Of a stretch of 5,490 nt of DNA, positions 1 through 5,490 are shown in pieces. The translations under genes and the position numbers were made by a program. Position 1 is the stretch's first letter; every line of letters starts with the position of its first letter. The stretch is from contig JAHJWA010000090.1 in NCBI GenBank assembly GCA_018828205.1, positions 1 through 5,490 on the forward strand, written 5' to 3'. The notes beneath the pieces are model-generated. The model was not told where the DNA came from, did no database searches, and saw only the letters and a list, made by a program, of their open reading frames with translations. This DNA comes from Alphaproteobacteria bacterium. GTDB taxonomy: Bacteria; Pseudomonadota; Alphaproteobacteria; Sphingomonadales; Sphingomonadaceae.

Positions 1-161
1 CCAGGCGCCATGTCTGGTGGAACTTCGTCAGTTCGAGCCGCGAGCGGATCGAACAGGCCAAGGAAGACTGGCGCGAACGGCGGTTTCCCGAGGTCCCGGG
101 CGATAGCGAGGAACATATTCCGCTCCCCACCGGTGCACCCAAGACCGTCACCTACCCCTAA
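1..161 (+). CDS. Pirin-family protein, C-terminal end (5' truncated by window)
   Basis: This is the last 52 codons of a gene entering from the left; complete codons begin at base 3 and the stop TAA is at 159-161. The peptide contains the tail typical of bacterial pirins (YhaK/YhhW type): a WWNFVSS stretch at partial residues 5-11, then ERIEQAKEDW (14-23), a RFPEVPGD turn (27-34) and EEHIPLP (36-42). Pirins are bicupin proteins; the metal site lies in the N-terminal cupin, which is outside the window, so activity (some members are quercetin 2,3-dioxygenases, others regulators) cannot be judged. The gene is co-directional with the SDR 72 bases downstream and could share its transcript. The family call rests on remembered C-terminal motif similarity and is fairly secure; function is open. 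Confidence 0.85.
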   Translation, partial: RRHVWWNFVSSSRERIEQAKEDWRERRFPEVPGDSEEHIPLPTGAPKTVTYP

Positions 162-222
162 GCAACGGCCCCAGGAGCGCATCCAAAGGCCGCCGGGCAA
201 CGCGATCAACGACAAAGCTATC

Positions 223-228
223 AGGAGA
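223..228 (+). promoter_or_regulatory. Ribosome binding site of the SDR gene
   Basis: AGGAGA lies 5 bases ahead of the ATG at 234 and matches the anti-Shine-Dalgarno core. It is the only good site in the 72-base gap after the pirin stop and fixes the SDR start, which also puts the Rossmann glycine motif at the expected distance from the N-terminus. I see no convincing promoter or terminator in the rest of that gap (162-222). Confidence 0.75.
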
Positions 229-233
229 GCATC

Positions 234-1049
234 ATGGGTTTCGAAGGCAAGACGGTCTGGATCACGGGGGCCTCCTCGGGGATCGGCGCGGCGCTGGTGC
301 GCGAATGGGCGAGCCGCGGGGCGCGGGTGATCCTGTCGGGACGCGACCGGGCGCGGCTCGACGAGGTCGCCGCATCGCTCGAGACCGAGACGCTGGTGCT
401 GCCCTTCGATGTCCGCGACGAGGACGGGCTGCGCGAGGCGACGGCGCGCGCCACCCAAGGCGCCGGCGTCGACATCTTCGTCGCCAATGCCGGGGTCTCG
501 CAGCGCAGCCCCGCGGTCGACACCGCGATGCAGGTTTACCGCGACATCATCGCAATCGACCTCACCGCGCAAATCGCCGCGACGCAGGCGCTGCTCCCGC
601 ATCTGACCCAGCGCGGCAGCGGGAAGCTGGTCTTCATCTCCTCGATCGCGGGCAAGGTCGGGGTGCCGCTGCGGACCGCCTATTGCGCCGCCAAATTCGG
701 CTTGATCGGCTATGCCGACGCGCTGCGCGGCGAATTGTCGCAAAGCGGGATCGACGTCCATGTGGTCTGCCCGGGATCGGTCGCGACCGATGTCAGCCGC
801 AACGCGCTGACCGGCGACGGCAGCCGGCGCGGCCACAGCGACAAGGCGATCGACGAGGGCATCGCGCCCGGCGATGCCGCGAAGACGATCGTCGACGCGG
901 TCGAACTCAACCAGCGCGAGATCATCGTCGCGCAAGGCATGGAGGAGGCGATGGGCGAGCTGCGCCGCACTCCGGACCAGCTGTTCGACCAGGTCGCGCA
1001 GATGGTCGCCAAGGGCTATATGGACAAGCTCCAGAAGGAGGAGGCGTGA
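234..1049 (+). CDS. Short-chain dehydrogenase/reductase (SDR), DHRS7-like
   Basis: Cytosolic NAD(P)-dependent oxidoreductase of the classical SDR family, 271 residues. Visible motifs: the cofactor glycine motif TGASSGIG (11-18), DVRD (59-62) for the adenine side, NAG (85-87), catalytic Ser137, Tyr150 and Lys154 (YCAAK), and the PG turn (180-181). Arg37 in the SGRD stretch after beta-strand 2 hints at NADP(H). The C-terminal part, with an NALTGDGSRRG segment (190-200) and a later REIIVAQ strand (228-234), resembles the DHRS7/DHRS7B type rather than FabG. Oddity: the position of the tetrad Asn, 24 residues after the Asn of NAG, is Asp109. No signal peptide or membrane segment is seen. The stop overlaps the hydrolase start by one base, so the pair is probably co-translated. 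The substrate cannot be told; alcohol/ketone oxidoreduction is the family role. Confidence 0.93.
   Translation: MGFEGKTVWITGASSGIGAALVREWASRGARVILSGRDRARLDEVAASLETETLVLPFDVRDEDGLREATARATQGAGVDIFVANAGVSQRSPAVDTAMQVYRDIIAIDLTAQIAATQALLPHLTQRGSGKLVFISSIAGKVGVPLRTAYCAAKFGLIGYADALRGELSQSGIDVHVVCPGSVATDVSRNALTGDGSRRGHSDKAIDEGIAPGDAAKTIVDAVELNQREIIVAQGMEEAMGELRRTPDQLFDQVAQMVAKGYMDKLQKEEA
1035..1044 (+). promoter_or_regulatory. Strong Shine-Dalgarno for the hydrolase, inside the SDR end
   Basis: The purine run AAGGAGGAGG contains a full AGGAGG (1036-1041) seven bases before the ATG at 1049. It lies within the SDR's Lys-Glu-Glu codons and decides the hydrolase start. The hydrolase frame stays open upstream to about base 305, but that part overlaps the SDR and shows no protein-like character. 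Confidence 0.85.
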
Positions 1050-1945
1050 TGGACCAGACCCGCGTCACGCTCGCCAACGGGATCGAGCTCGATGTGGTGG
1101 ACGAAGGCCCGCGCGATGCGCCGGTGCTGATCTTCCTCCACGGCTTTCCCGAAAGCCACCGCACCTGGCGCCACCAGATCGCGCATTTCTCCAATAACTT
1201 CCGCTGCATCGCGCCCGACCAGCGCGGCTATCGCGGCTCGTCCAAGCCCCGCGAGGTCTCGGACTACACCCCCGACAAGCTGGTGGGCGACATCTTTCTA
1301 CTAGCGGATGCGCTGGGGGTCGAGCGCTTCACCGTGATCGGTCACGACTGGGGCGGCGCGATCGCCTGGGGCGTGGCGCTGATGGGGCAGATGAACGGGC
1401 GGGTGACCCGCGCGGTGGTGGCCAATGCGCCGCATCCGGCGATCTTCCAGCGCTTGCTCTACACCAATCCGGTCCAGCGCGAAGCGAGCCAATATATGCG
1501 CGGGTTCCGCGACCCGGCGAACGATGCGCTGGTGCGCGAGCATGGTCTGGGCGCTCTGCTGATGCAGGAAATCCGCTGGGATGCGCCCGACAAGATGGAG
1601 CCCGAGGAGCGCGCGCGCTTGCTCGCGGAGTGGCAGGACCGCGACGCCGCCTTCGCGATGCTCAACTGGTACCGCGCCAGCCCGATCGTCATCCCCGCGC
1701 CCGATGCGCCCTACGAACTGCCCGAGGGCTGGACCCCGCCGCCTTTGCCGCCGCTGACGATCCCGACGCTGGTGATCTGGGCGCTCGACGATATCGCGCT
1801 GCCGCCGGAGAATCTCGAGGGGCTGGACGCGGCGGTGAAGGACCTCACCGTTGTCGAAGTGCCCGATTGCGGCCATTTCGTCCCCTGGGAAGCGCCCGGG
1901 GCGGTCAATGCGGCGATGGACGACTTTCTCGGACGGACGGCCTAG
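1049..1945 (+). CDS. Alpha/beta hydrolase, epoxide hydrolase type
   Basis: A 298-residue alpha/beta-hydrolase-fold enzyme with every landmark of the epoxide hydrolase group. HGFPES (31-36) forms the oxyanion side; DQRGYRGSSKP (57-67) follows; the nucleophile elbow GHDWGG (98-103) gives Asp100; NWYRA (206-210) in the cap gives the ring-opening Tyr208, with Tyr149 a candidate second cap tyrosine; WALDD (244-248) gives Asp248 as the acid; and CGHFVPWEAP (274-283) gives the catalytic His276. In the family, Asp attacks the epoxide to form an ester that His-activated water cleaves, yielding a vicinal diol. Haloalkane or fluoroacetate dehalogenases share this fold, but the two cap tyrosines and NWYRA favour epoxide hydrolase. 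No signal peptide, so cytosolic. The start is set by the TGATG overlap with the SDR and its Shine-Dalgarno. The substrate is unknown; the SDR partner could process a diol or ketone product (inference). Confidence 0.9.
   Translation: MDQTRVTLANGIELDVVDEGPRDAPVLIFLHGFPESHRTWRHQIAHFSNNFRCIAPDQRGYRGSSKPREVSDYTPDKLVGDIFLLADALGVERFTVIGHDWGGAIAWGVALMGQMNGRVTRAVVANAPHPAIFQRLLYTNPVQREASQYMRGFRDPANDALVREHGLGALLMQEIRWDAPDKMEPEERARLLAEWQDRDAAFAMLNWYRASPIVIPAPDAPYELPEGWTPPPLPPLTIPTLVIWALDDIALPPENLEGLDAAVKDLTVVEVPDCGHFVPWEAPGAVNAAMDDFLGRTA
1942..1945. other. Shared CTAG: overlapping stop codons of convergent genes
   Basis: The palindrome CTAG provides the TAG stop of the hydrolase (1943-1945, + strand) and the TAG stop of the DUF2332 gene (1944-1942, - strand). 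The two genes overlap by four bases tail to tail, leaving no intergenic space for a conventional terminator. Read directly from the sequence. Confidence 0.95.
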
Positions 1946-3042
1946 CCCGCCCACTCGACCCAGGCGCCGTGCGGATGCGCGGCGCCCAGGTTTCGCCAGC
2001 TCTCGCCGCCGGGCCAATAACGGACCGCGAGCTCGTGACGGTGGGTGTCGCGATCGGCCTCGAGCGAGACCCAGGCGAGCGGCGCTTCCGGCGTCGCACG
2101 CGCGCCGGCTTCGGCCATCAGCGCCTCGATCCGCGCGCGCTCCTCGGGCTGGATATATTGCCAGACCACCGAATGCATCACCATCCGCGTCACCCCCGCC
2201 TCCTGCGGCCGCGCCAGCACCTGTTCGAGGAACTCCGCCGCACCGCATTTGGCGATCTGGGGCGGCGCGGCGACAGCCAGCGCGACCGCAGCATCCATCC
2301 GCGCGAAACGGGTGGTGAACTCGGGCCAGATATAGGCCTTGAGCCGCAATGCCTGATCGGGATCGGTCAGATCCACCGGCGCGACATCGCAGCCCCGCGC
2401 CGCGACGATCTCGAAGCTGCGCTGCGGCGGCGGTGGCCCCCGCCATTCGGGTGCGAGCTGCAGTTCGGCGTTCTCCGGCCCCGCCGTCACCCCGCCCAGT
2501 TCGAAGCGGTAGCGGTCCATCATCAGATTGATGCCGGCGCTCGACCCGAGTTCGCAGAGCGCGAACCGCGGCGGCAGGCCCTTGCCAATGAGCCACAGCA
2601 TCGCCGCGGCAAAGCCCCAGGATCGCCCGGCCTCGTTGGTCTGGGGCGGGCCGTCGAGCCAGGGGAGCAGGAAGGCCTCGTGTCGCTCCAGCGCCGCGGC
2701 GATCCGCGCGGCGGCATCGGTCGGCCCCAGCCCTTCGTAGATCGGGCGCAAATCGGGTTCGGCACCAGCGAGCTGCAGCGCATGCAGCCCGCCCGCGACG
2801 CGCAGCGGCAGCGCATCGGCGAGCGGTGGCCCCGCCCATTTGCGCACCCGCCGCATCACCGCCCCGCCCCGCTCGCCCCATTCGCCGTCGAGCAGTGCGT
2901 GCAGGGCCTCGCAGACGCTCGCGGTGATCGGCGCCTGATTGTCGCGGCAATAGGCGACCTGATTGGCGAAGGCGCGCGCCACCGCCTCGGGACCCCGCGC
3001 CTGCGGATCGATGACCACGTAATCGGCCTGTTGCATCGCCAT
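1942..3042 (-). CDS. DUF2332-family protein of unknown function
   Basis: A 366-residue protein recognised as DUF2332 from its motif order: QTNEAGR (134-140), a glycine-rich CELGSSAGINL (163-173) followed by DRYRF (176-180), DVAPVDLTDP (219-228), YIWPE (237-241), VMHSVVWQYI (288-297) and a terminal HPHGAWVEW (356-364). The Glu-x-Gly-x-x-x-Gly pattern at 164-170 after a beta-strand resembles motif I of Rossmann-type methyltransferases, so nucleotide or SAM binding is conceivable but unproven. No signal peptide or membrane span is evident. Two starts are possible: ATG at 3042, or the third codon ATG at 3036. The AAAGGG (3050-3045) sits 8 bases before the latter but only 2 before the former, so 3036 may be the true start. 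The gene diverges from hisG and converges on the hydrolase, so it is probably transcribed alone. I do not know its function. Confidence 0.85.
   Translation of the reverse strand: MAMQQADYVVIDPQARGPEAVARAFANQVAYCRDNQAPITASVCEALHALLDGEWGERGGAVMRRVRKWAGPPLADALPLRVAGGLHALQLAGAEPDLRPIYEGLGPTDAAARIAAALERHEAFLLPWLDGPPQTNEAGRSWGFAAAMLWLIGKGLPPRFALCELGSSAGINLMMDRYRFELGGVTAGPENAELQLAPEWRGPPPPQRSFEIVAARGCDVAPVDLTDPDQALRLKAYIWPEFTTRFARMDAAVALAVAAPPQIAKCGAAEFLEQVLARPQEAGVTRMVMHSVVWQYIQPEERARIEALMAEAGARATPEAPLAWVSLEADRDTHRHELAVRYWPGGESWRNLGAAHPHGAWVEWAG
1963..1986. terminator. Perfectly placed long hairpin after the hydrolase stop; possible terminator
   Basis: GGCGCCGTGC (1963-1972) and GCGCGGCGCC (1977-1986) pair over ten positions, with one G-T wobble, around a four-base GGAT loop, starting 18 bases past the hydrolase stop. 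It lies inside the last codons of the convergent DUF2332 gene, encoding its Gly-Ala-Ala-His-Pro-His-Gly-Ala stretch. There is no U-tract on either strand, only a short TTT about five bases downstream on the + side, so it is not a classical intrinsic terminator. It could slow or end the hydrolase transcript or protect its 3' end, or be a by-product of GC-rich codons for a conserved motif. Confidence 0.3.
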
Positions 3043-3070
3043 TGCCCTTTCCCGTGCCGCTGCCTATCTG
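3042..3070 (+). promoter_or_regulatory. Candidate hisG promoter, possibly giving a leaderless mRNA
   Basis: TTGCCC (3042-3047) and TATCTG (3065-3070) are separated by 17 bases, the ideal spacing for a vegetative sigma factor; the -35 matches TTGACA at four of six positions, the -10 matches TATAAT only at TAT. A start six to seven bases after the -10 would fall at about 3077-3078, on or next to the hisG ATG. The lack of any Shine-Dalgarno before that ATG fits a leaderless message. The -35 overlaps the last base of the opposing DUF2332 start codon. The gap is too short for a his leader peptide. Motif reading only. Confidence 0.4.
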
Positions 3071-3077
3071 CGCGACC

Positions 3078-3734
3078 ATGCCCGACCTGCTGACCTTCGC
3101 CGTGCCCAAGGGGCGCATTCTCGACGAAGCGCTGCCCGTGATGGCGCGCGCTGGCGTGGTGCCCGAGGACGCTTTCCACGACAAGGCCAACCGCTCGCTC
3201 ACCTTCGGGACGACGCGCGAGGACATGCGGCTGATCCGGGTGCGCGCCTTCGATGTCGCCACCTTCGTCGCGCATGGCGCGGCGCAGGCGGGGATCGTCG
3301 GCTCGGATGTGATCGAGGAATTCGATTACGCCGATCTCTATGCGCCGGTCGATCTCGACATCGGCCACTGTCACCTCGCGGTCGCCGAACCCGAGCGCGC
3401 ATCGCAGACCATCTGCAGCGCCAGCCATCTGCGGGTCGCGACCAAATATCCCAACATCACCCGGCGGCATTTCGAGCGCCAGGGGATCCAGGCCGAATGC
3501 GTCAAGCTCAACGGCGCGATGGAGATCGCCCCGGTGCTGGGCCTCGCCGGGCGGATCGTCGATCTGGTCTCCACCGGACGGACGCTCAAGCAGAACGGGC
3601 TGGTCGAGACCAGCCGGATCATGGACATTTCCGCCCGGTTGATCGTCAACCGCGCCGCGCTCAAGACCGATCCGCGCGTCGGCGCGCTGGTCGAGGCCTT
3701 CCGCGCCGATGCCTCCGCACGAAGGGCCGCGTGA
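3078..3734 (+). CDS. hisG: ATP phosphoribosyltransferase, short form, catalytic subunit
   Basis: Catalyses the first committed step of histidine synthesis, joining ATP and PRPP to N1-(5-phosphoribosyl)-ATP in the cytosol. The 218 residues match the short HisG class, lacking the C-terminal ACT-like feedback domain; such enzymes work with HisZ, which is not in this window. Motifs: FAVPKGRIL (7-15), GIVGSDVIEE (72-81), VATKYPN (120-126), then the family signature from Glu149 (AMEIAP) through Gly155, Asp162 and the PRPP loop STGRTL (165-170). The ATG at 3078 is chosen because PKGR then falls at residue 10 as in homologues; the frame stays open to a TTG at 3042, but those extra 12 codons look non-coding and overlap the putative promoter. 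The stop shares a base with the hisD start (TGATG). Feedback by histidine would be expected through HisZ (family knowledge). Confidence 0.96.
   Translation: MPDLLTFAVPKGRILDEALPVMARAGVVPEDAFHDKANRSLTFGTTREDMRLIRVRAFDVATFVAHGAAQAGIVGSDVIEEFDYADLYAPVDLDIGHCHLAVAEPERASQTICSASHLRVATKYPNITRRHFERQGIQAECVKLNGAMEIAPVLGLAGRIVDLVSTGRTLKQNGLVETSRIMDISARLIVNRAALKTDPRVGALVEAFRADASARRAA
3722..3726 (+). promoter_or_regulatory. Ribosome binding site of hisD, inside the hisG end
   Basis: AAGGG lies seven bases before the hisD ATG at 3734, within the Arg-Arg-Ala codons at the end of hisG. It settles the start of hisD, whose frame remains open far upstream within hisG, and suits reinitiation at the TGATG junction. 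Confidence 0.7.
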
Positions 3735-5023
3735 TGAAGTTCCTCGACGCCAATGCCGCGGATTTCGAACAGGCCTTCTCGCGGATCGTCCGCAACCGCC
3801 GCGATGCCGATGCCAATGTCGGCCGCGATGTCGCCAATATCCTCAACGAAGTGCGCGAGCGCGGCGACGATGCGCTGGTCGAATACACCATGCGTTTCGA
3901 CGGGCACCGCCTCACCGAGGATGCCGATTGGCGGATTCCCGCGGAGGATATCCGCGCCGCCTATGACGCGCTCGACCCCACGCTGCGCGACGCGCTCCAG
4001 CTCGCCGCCGACCGCATCCGCGCCTATCACGAGCAGCAATTGCCCGCGGACAGCGACCGCACCGACTCGATCGGGATGCGGCTGGGGGCGCGCTGGCTAC
4101 CGGTGGATGCCGCCGGGCTCTATGTCCCGGGCGGGCGGGCCTCCTACCCCTCCTCGCTGCTGATGAATGCGATCCCTGCCAAGGTCGCCGGGGTGAAGCG
4201 GCTTGCGGTCGCCACCCCGACCCCCGGGGGCGAGACCAATGCGCTGGTGCTCGCCGCCGCGCATATCGCCGGGATCGACGAGATCTGGCGCGTCGGCGGG
4301 GCGCAGGCGGTGGCCGCGCTCGCCTATGGCACCAAACGGATCGCCAAGGTCGATGTCGTCACCGGCCCGGGCAACGCCTGGGTCGCCGAGGCGAAGCGCC
4401 AGCTCTACGGGGTCGTGGGGATCGACATGGTCGCGGGGCCCAGCGAGATCCTCGTCATCGCCGATGCCGACAACAACCCCGACTGGATCGCCGCCGATCT
4501 GCTCAGCCAGGCCGAGCACGACCCGACCAGCCAGTCGATCCTGATCACCGACGATCTGGGCTTCGCGCGGATGGTCGAGGATGCGGTCGATCTCCAGCTG
4601 ATGAGCCTGCCCACCGCCAAGGTGGCACGCGCCAGCTGGGAAACGCATGGCGTGATCATCGTCGTCGACACGATCGAAGAGGCCCTGCCGCTCGCCGACC
4701 GGTTGGCGGCCGAGCATGTCGAACTCGCGGTCGCCGATCCGCAGGCGCTGTTCGACCGGCTGCGCCACGCCGGCAGCGTGTTCTTCGGGCGGACCACGCC
4801 CGAGGCGGTCGGCGACTATATCGCCGGGCCCAACCACGTCCTGCCCACCGGACGCCGCGCGCGTTTCGCCAGCGGATTGTCGGTGCTCGACTTCATGAAA
4901 CGCACCAGCTTCATCGACGCCGGTCCCGACGCGCTCGCCGCGATCGGCCCCGCCGCGGTGGCGCTCGCCGAAGCCGAGGGCCTGCCCGCGCACGCCCGTT
5001 CCATCGAATTGAGATTGAAATGA
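3734..5023 (+). CDS. hisD: Histidinol dehydrogenase
   Basis: Zinc enzyme that performs the last two oxidations of histidine synthesis, L-histidinol to L-histidine with two NAD+. The 429 residues are full length for the family. The zinc ligands known from the E. coli enzyme are all present: Gln259 and His262 (SQAEHDP, 258-264), Asp361 (GDYIAGPNH, 360-368) and His420 near the C-terminus. The catalytic pair is Glu327-His328 (AAEHVE). Other conserved blocks are GLYVPGGRASYPSS (128-141), RVGGAQAVAALAYGT (186-200), VTGPGN (209-214) and IDMVAGPSE (230-238). The ATG shares its first base with the hisG stop, and an internal Shine-Dalgarno supports this start. The end overlaps the nusB start by four bases (ATGA), so hisG, hisD and nusB form one coupled unit. 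No defect seen; certain identification. Confidence 0.98.
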   Translation: MKFLDANAADFEQAFSRIVRNRRDADANVGRDVANILNEVRERGDDALVEYTMRFDGHRLTEDADWRIPAEDIRAAYDALDPTLRDALQLAADRIRAYHEQQLPADSDRTDSIGMRLGARWLPVDAAGLYVPGGRASYPSSLLMNAIPAKVAGVKRLAVATPTPGGETNALVLAAAHIAGIDEIWRVGGAQAVAALAYGTKRIAKVDVVTGPGNAWVAEAKRQLYGVVGIDMVAGPSEILVIADADNNPDWIAADLLSQAEHDPTSQSILITDDLGFARMVEDAVDLQLMSLPTAKVARASWETHGVIIVVDTIEEALPLADRLAAEHVELAVADPQALFDRLRHAGSVFFGRTTPEAVGDYIAGPNHVLPTGRRARFASGLSVLDFMKRTSFIDAGPDALAAIGPAAVALAEAEGLPAHARSIELRLK

Positions 5024-5490
5024 ACACACCCGCACCCGGCCACGCCCCCAGACCAGCACGCAGCCAGGCCCGTTCGGCCGCGCGTCTCGCCGCCGTCCAG
5101 GCGCTCTACCAGATGCAGATGGAGAAGACCCCGCTCGCGCGGTTGCTCCACGAGTTCCACATGCATCGCCTCGGCCATGAGGTCGAGGGCGAGGAATATG
5201 CCGACGCCGAGGTCGATTTCTTCGACGATCTGGTTGCCGGGGTCGATGCCCGCCGCGCGGAGATCGACGAAGCGTTGGTGGCCAAGCTGGCCTCGGGCTG
5301 GACGCTGGCGCGGCTCGACAAGACCATGCTCCAGGTGCTGCGCTGCGGCGCCTACGAGCTCATCGCCCGCCCCGATGTGCCCGTCGGCAGCGCGATCAGC
5401 GAATATGTCGATGTCGCCAAGGCCTTCTTCGACGACCGCGAGGCGAAATTCGTCAACGGCATCCTCGACGCGGTGGCCAAGGACGTCCGC
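5020..5490 (+). CDS. nusB: Transcription antitermination factor NusB (3' end cut by window)
   Basis: All-alpha RNA-binding protein that, with NusE (ribosomal protein S10), binds boxA of rRNA leaders and supports antitermination complexes on RNA polymerase. The 157 codons present have no stop. Features: a basic, Pro/Arg-rich N-terminal tail (10-22), the first helix ARLAAVQALYQ (21-31), LDKTMLQVLRCGAYEL (99-114), and the hallmark C-terminal helices SEYVDVAKAFF (127-137) and KFVNGILDAVAKD (143-155). Since NusB proteins usually end soon after that helix, probably only a few residues are missing. The start ATG lies within the hisD stop (ATGA overlap), and no clear Shine-Dalgarno precedes it (only a weak GAGATTGAA), so translation is likely coupled to hisD. 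The acidic stretch EVEGEEYADAEVDFF (54-68) is an insertion-like loop between helices. Identification is firm. Confidence 0.95.
   Translation, partial: MNTPAPGHAPRPARSQARSAARLAAVQALYQMQMEKTPLARLLHEFHMHRLGHEVEGEEYADAEVDFFDDLVAGVDARRAEIDEALVAKLASGWTLARLDKTMLQVLRCGAYELIARPDVPVGSAISEYVDVAKAFFDDREAKFVNGILDAVAKDVR

Noticed and set aside
162..222. Terminator or promoter in the pirin-SDR gap.
   Set aside because: No stable stem with a U-tract and no paired -35/-10 at proper spacing; GCTATCAG at 217-224 lacks a usable -35.
305..1048. Upstream in-frame extension of the hydrolase through the SDR gene, suggesting a larger fused protein.
   Set aside because: The extension is Arg-rich shadow translation of the SDR, and a strong Shine-Dalgarno with ATG at 1049 gives the normal epoxide hydrolase N-terminus.
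1630..3093. A 487-codon plus-strand open frame antisense to DUF2332.
   Set aside because: The minus-strand frame carries clear DUF2332 motifs; the plus frame is Arg/Pro/His-rich without any recognisable family.
3060..3110. A minus-strand promoter for DUF2332 (AGATAG as -10 within the hisG start region).
   Set aside because: No acceptable -35 lies at 16-18 bases upstream (the hexamer there reads CAGCAG), so the match is not better than chance.
1301..3262. A 653-codon open frame on the minus strand spanning the hydrolase, DUF2332 and hisG regions.
   Set aside because: It is Arg/Gly/Ala-rich low-complexity translation with no motif, lies out of frame with three well-identified genes, and is expected from GC-rich codon bias.
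3497..3733. In-frame extension of hisD into hisG.
   Set aside because: HisD homologues start near the MKFLDA sequence at 3734, with a Shine-Dalgarno seven bases ahead; the extension has no protein character and overlaps the HisG signature region.
3782..3838. Repetitive-looking GATGCC/GATGTC codon runs in early hisD.
   Set aside because: These encode ordinary Asp-Ala/Asp-Val residues of the HisD N-terminal helix region; no true tandem repeat.
4097..5059. A 320-codon minus-strand frame opposite hisD and nusB.
   Set aside because: Antisense shadow of firmly identified genes; Gly/Asp/Arg-rich with no motifs.

Overview
The window is GC-rich bacterial chromosome, packed with genes and almost free of intergenic space. 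Codon use is strongly G/C-ending throughout, and the layout includes hisG-hisD-nusB with a short-form HisG and an SDR plus epoxide-hydrolase-type pair. This suggests an alphaproteobacterium, most likely a sphingomonad (Sphingomonadales). That placement is an inference from protein character and gene order; no database search was possible. I see no transposase, integrase, tRNA, rRNA, CRISPR array or other mobile signature, and no stretch of more than about 75 bases without a gene.

Left part (1-1945, + strand): the C-terminal end of a pirin-family protein, a 72-base gap, a classical short-chain dehydrogenase/reductase of the DHRS7 type (234-1049), and an alpha/beta hydrolase with a complete epoxide-hydrolase catalytic set (1049-1945). 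The SDR and hydrolase share one base in a TGATG stop/start, and a strong Shine-Dalgarno for the hydrolase lies inside the SDR end. The pair looks translationally coupled and could act on the same kind of small oxygenated substrate, but no substrate can be read from the sequence.

Middle (1942-3042, - strand): a DUF2332-family protein of unknown function. It converges on the hydrolase so tightly that the two stop codons share the palindrome CTAG (1942-1945). Its other end diverges from hisG with only 35 bases between start codons.

Right part (3078-5490, + strand): hisG (short form, which by family knowledge needs HisZ), hisD (all zinc and catalytic residues present) and nusB (cut by the window edge, probably only a few residues short). 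They are joined by TGATG and ATGA overlaps, so this is a tight operon linking the first and last enzymes of histidine synthesis to a transcription antitermination factor. A candidate promoter (TTGCCC-17-TATCTG) sits so close to the hisG ATG that the transcript may be leaderless, and there is no room in the gap for a his leader peptide.

Overall this is mostly ordinary core-genome sequence. The points worth a second look are the compact divergent and convergent junctions, the Asn-to-Asp change in the SDR catalytic tetrad, the long hairpin just past the hydrolase stop, and the uncharacterised DUF2332 protein beside the his operon. I found no evidence of a novel multi-gene system.
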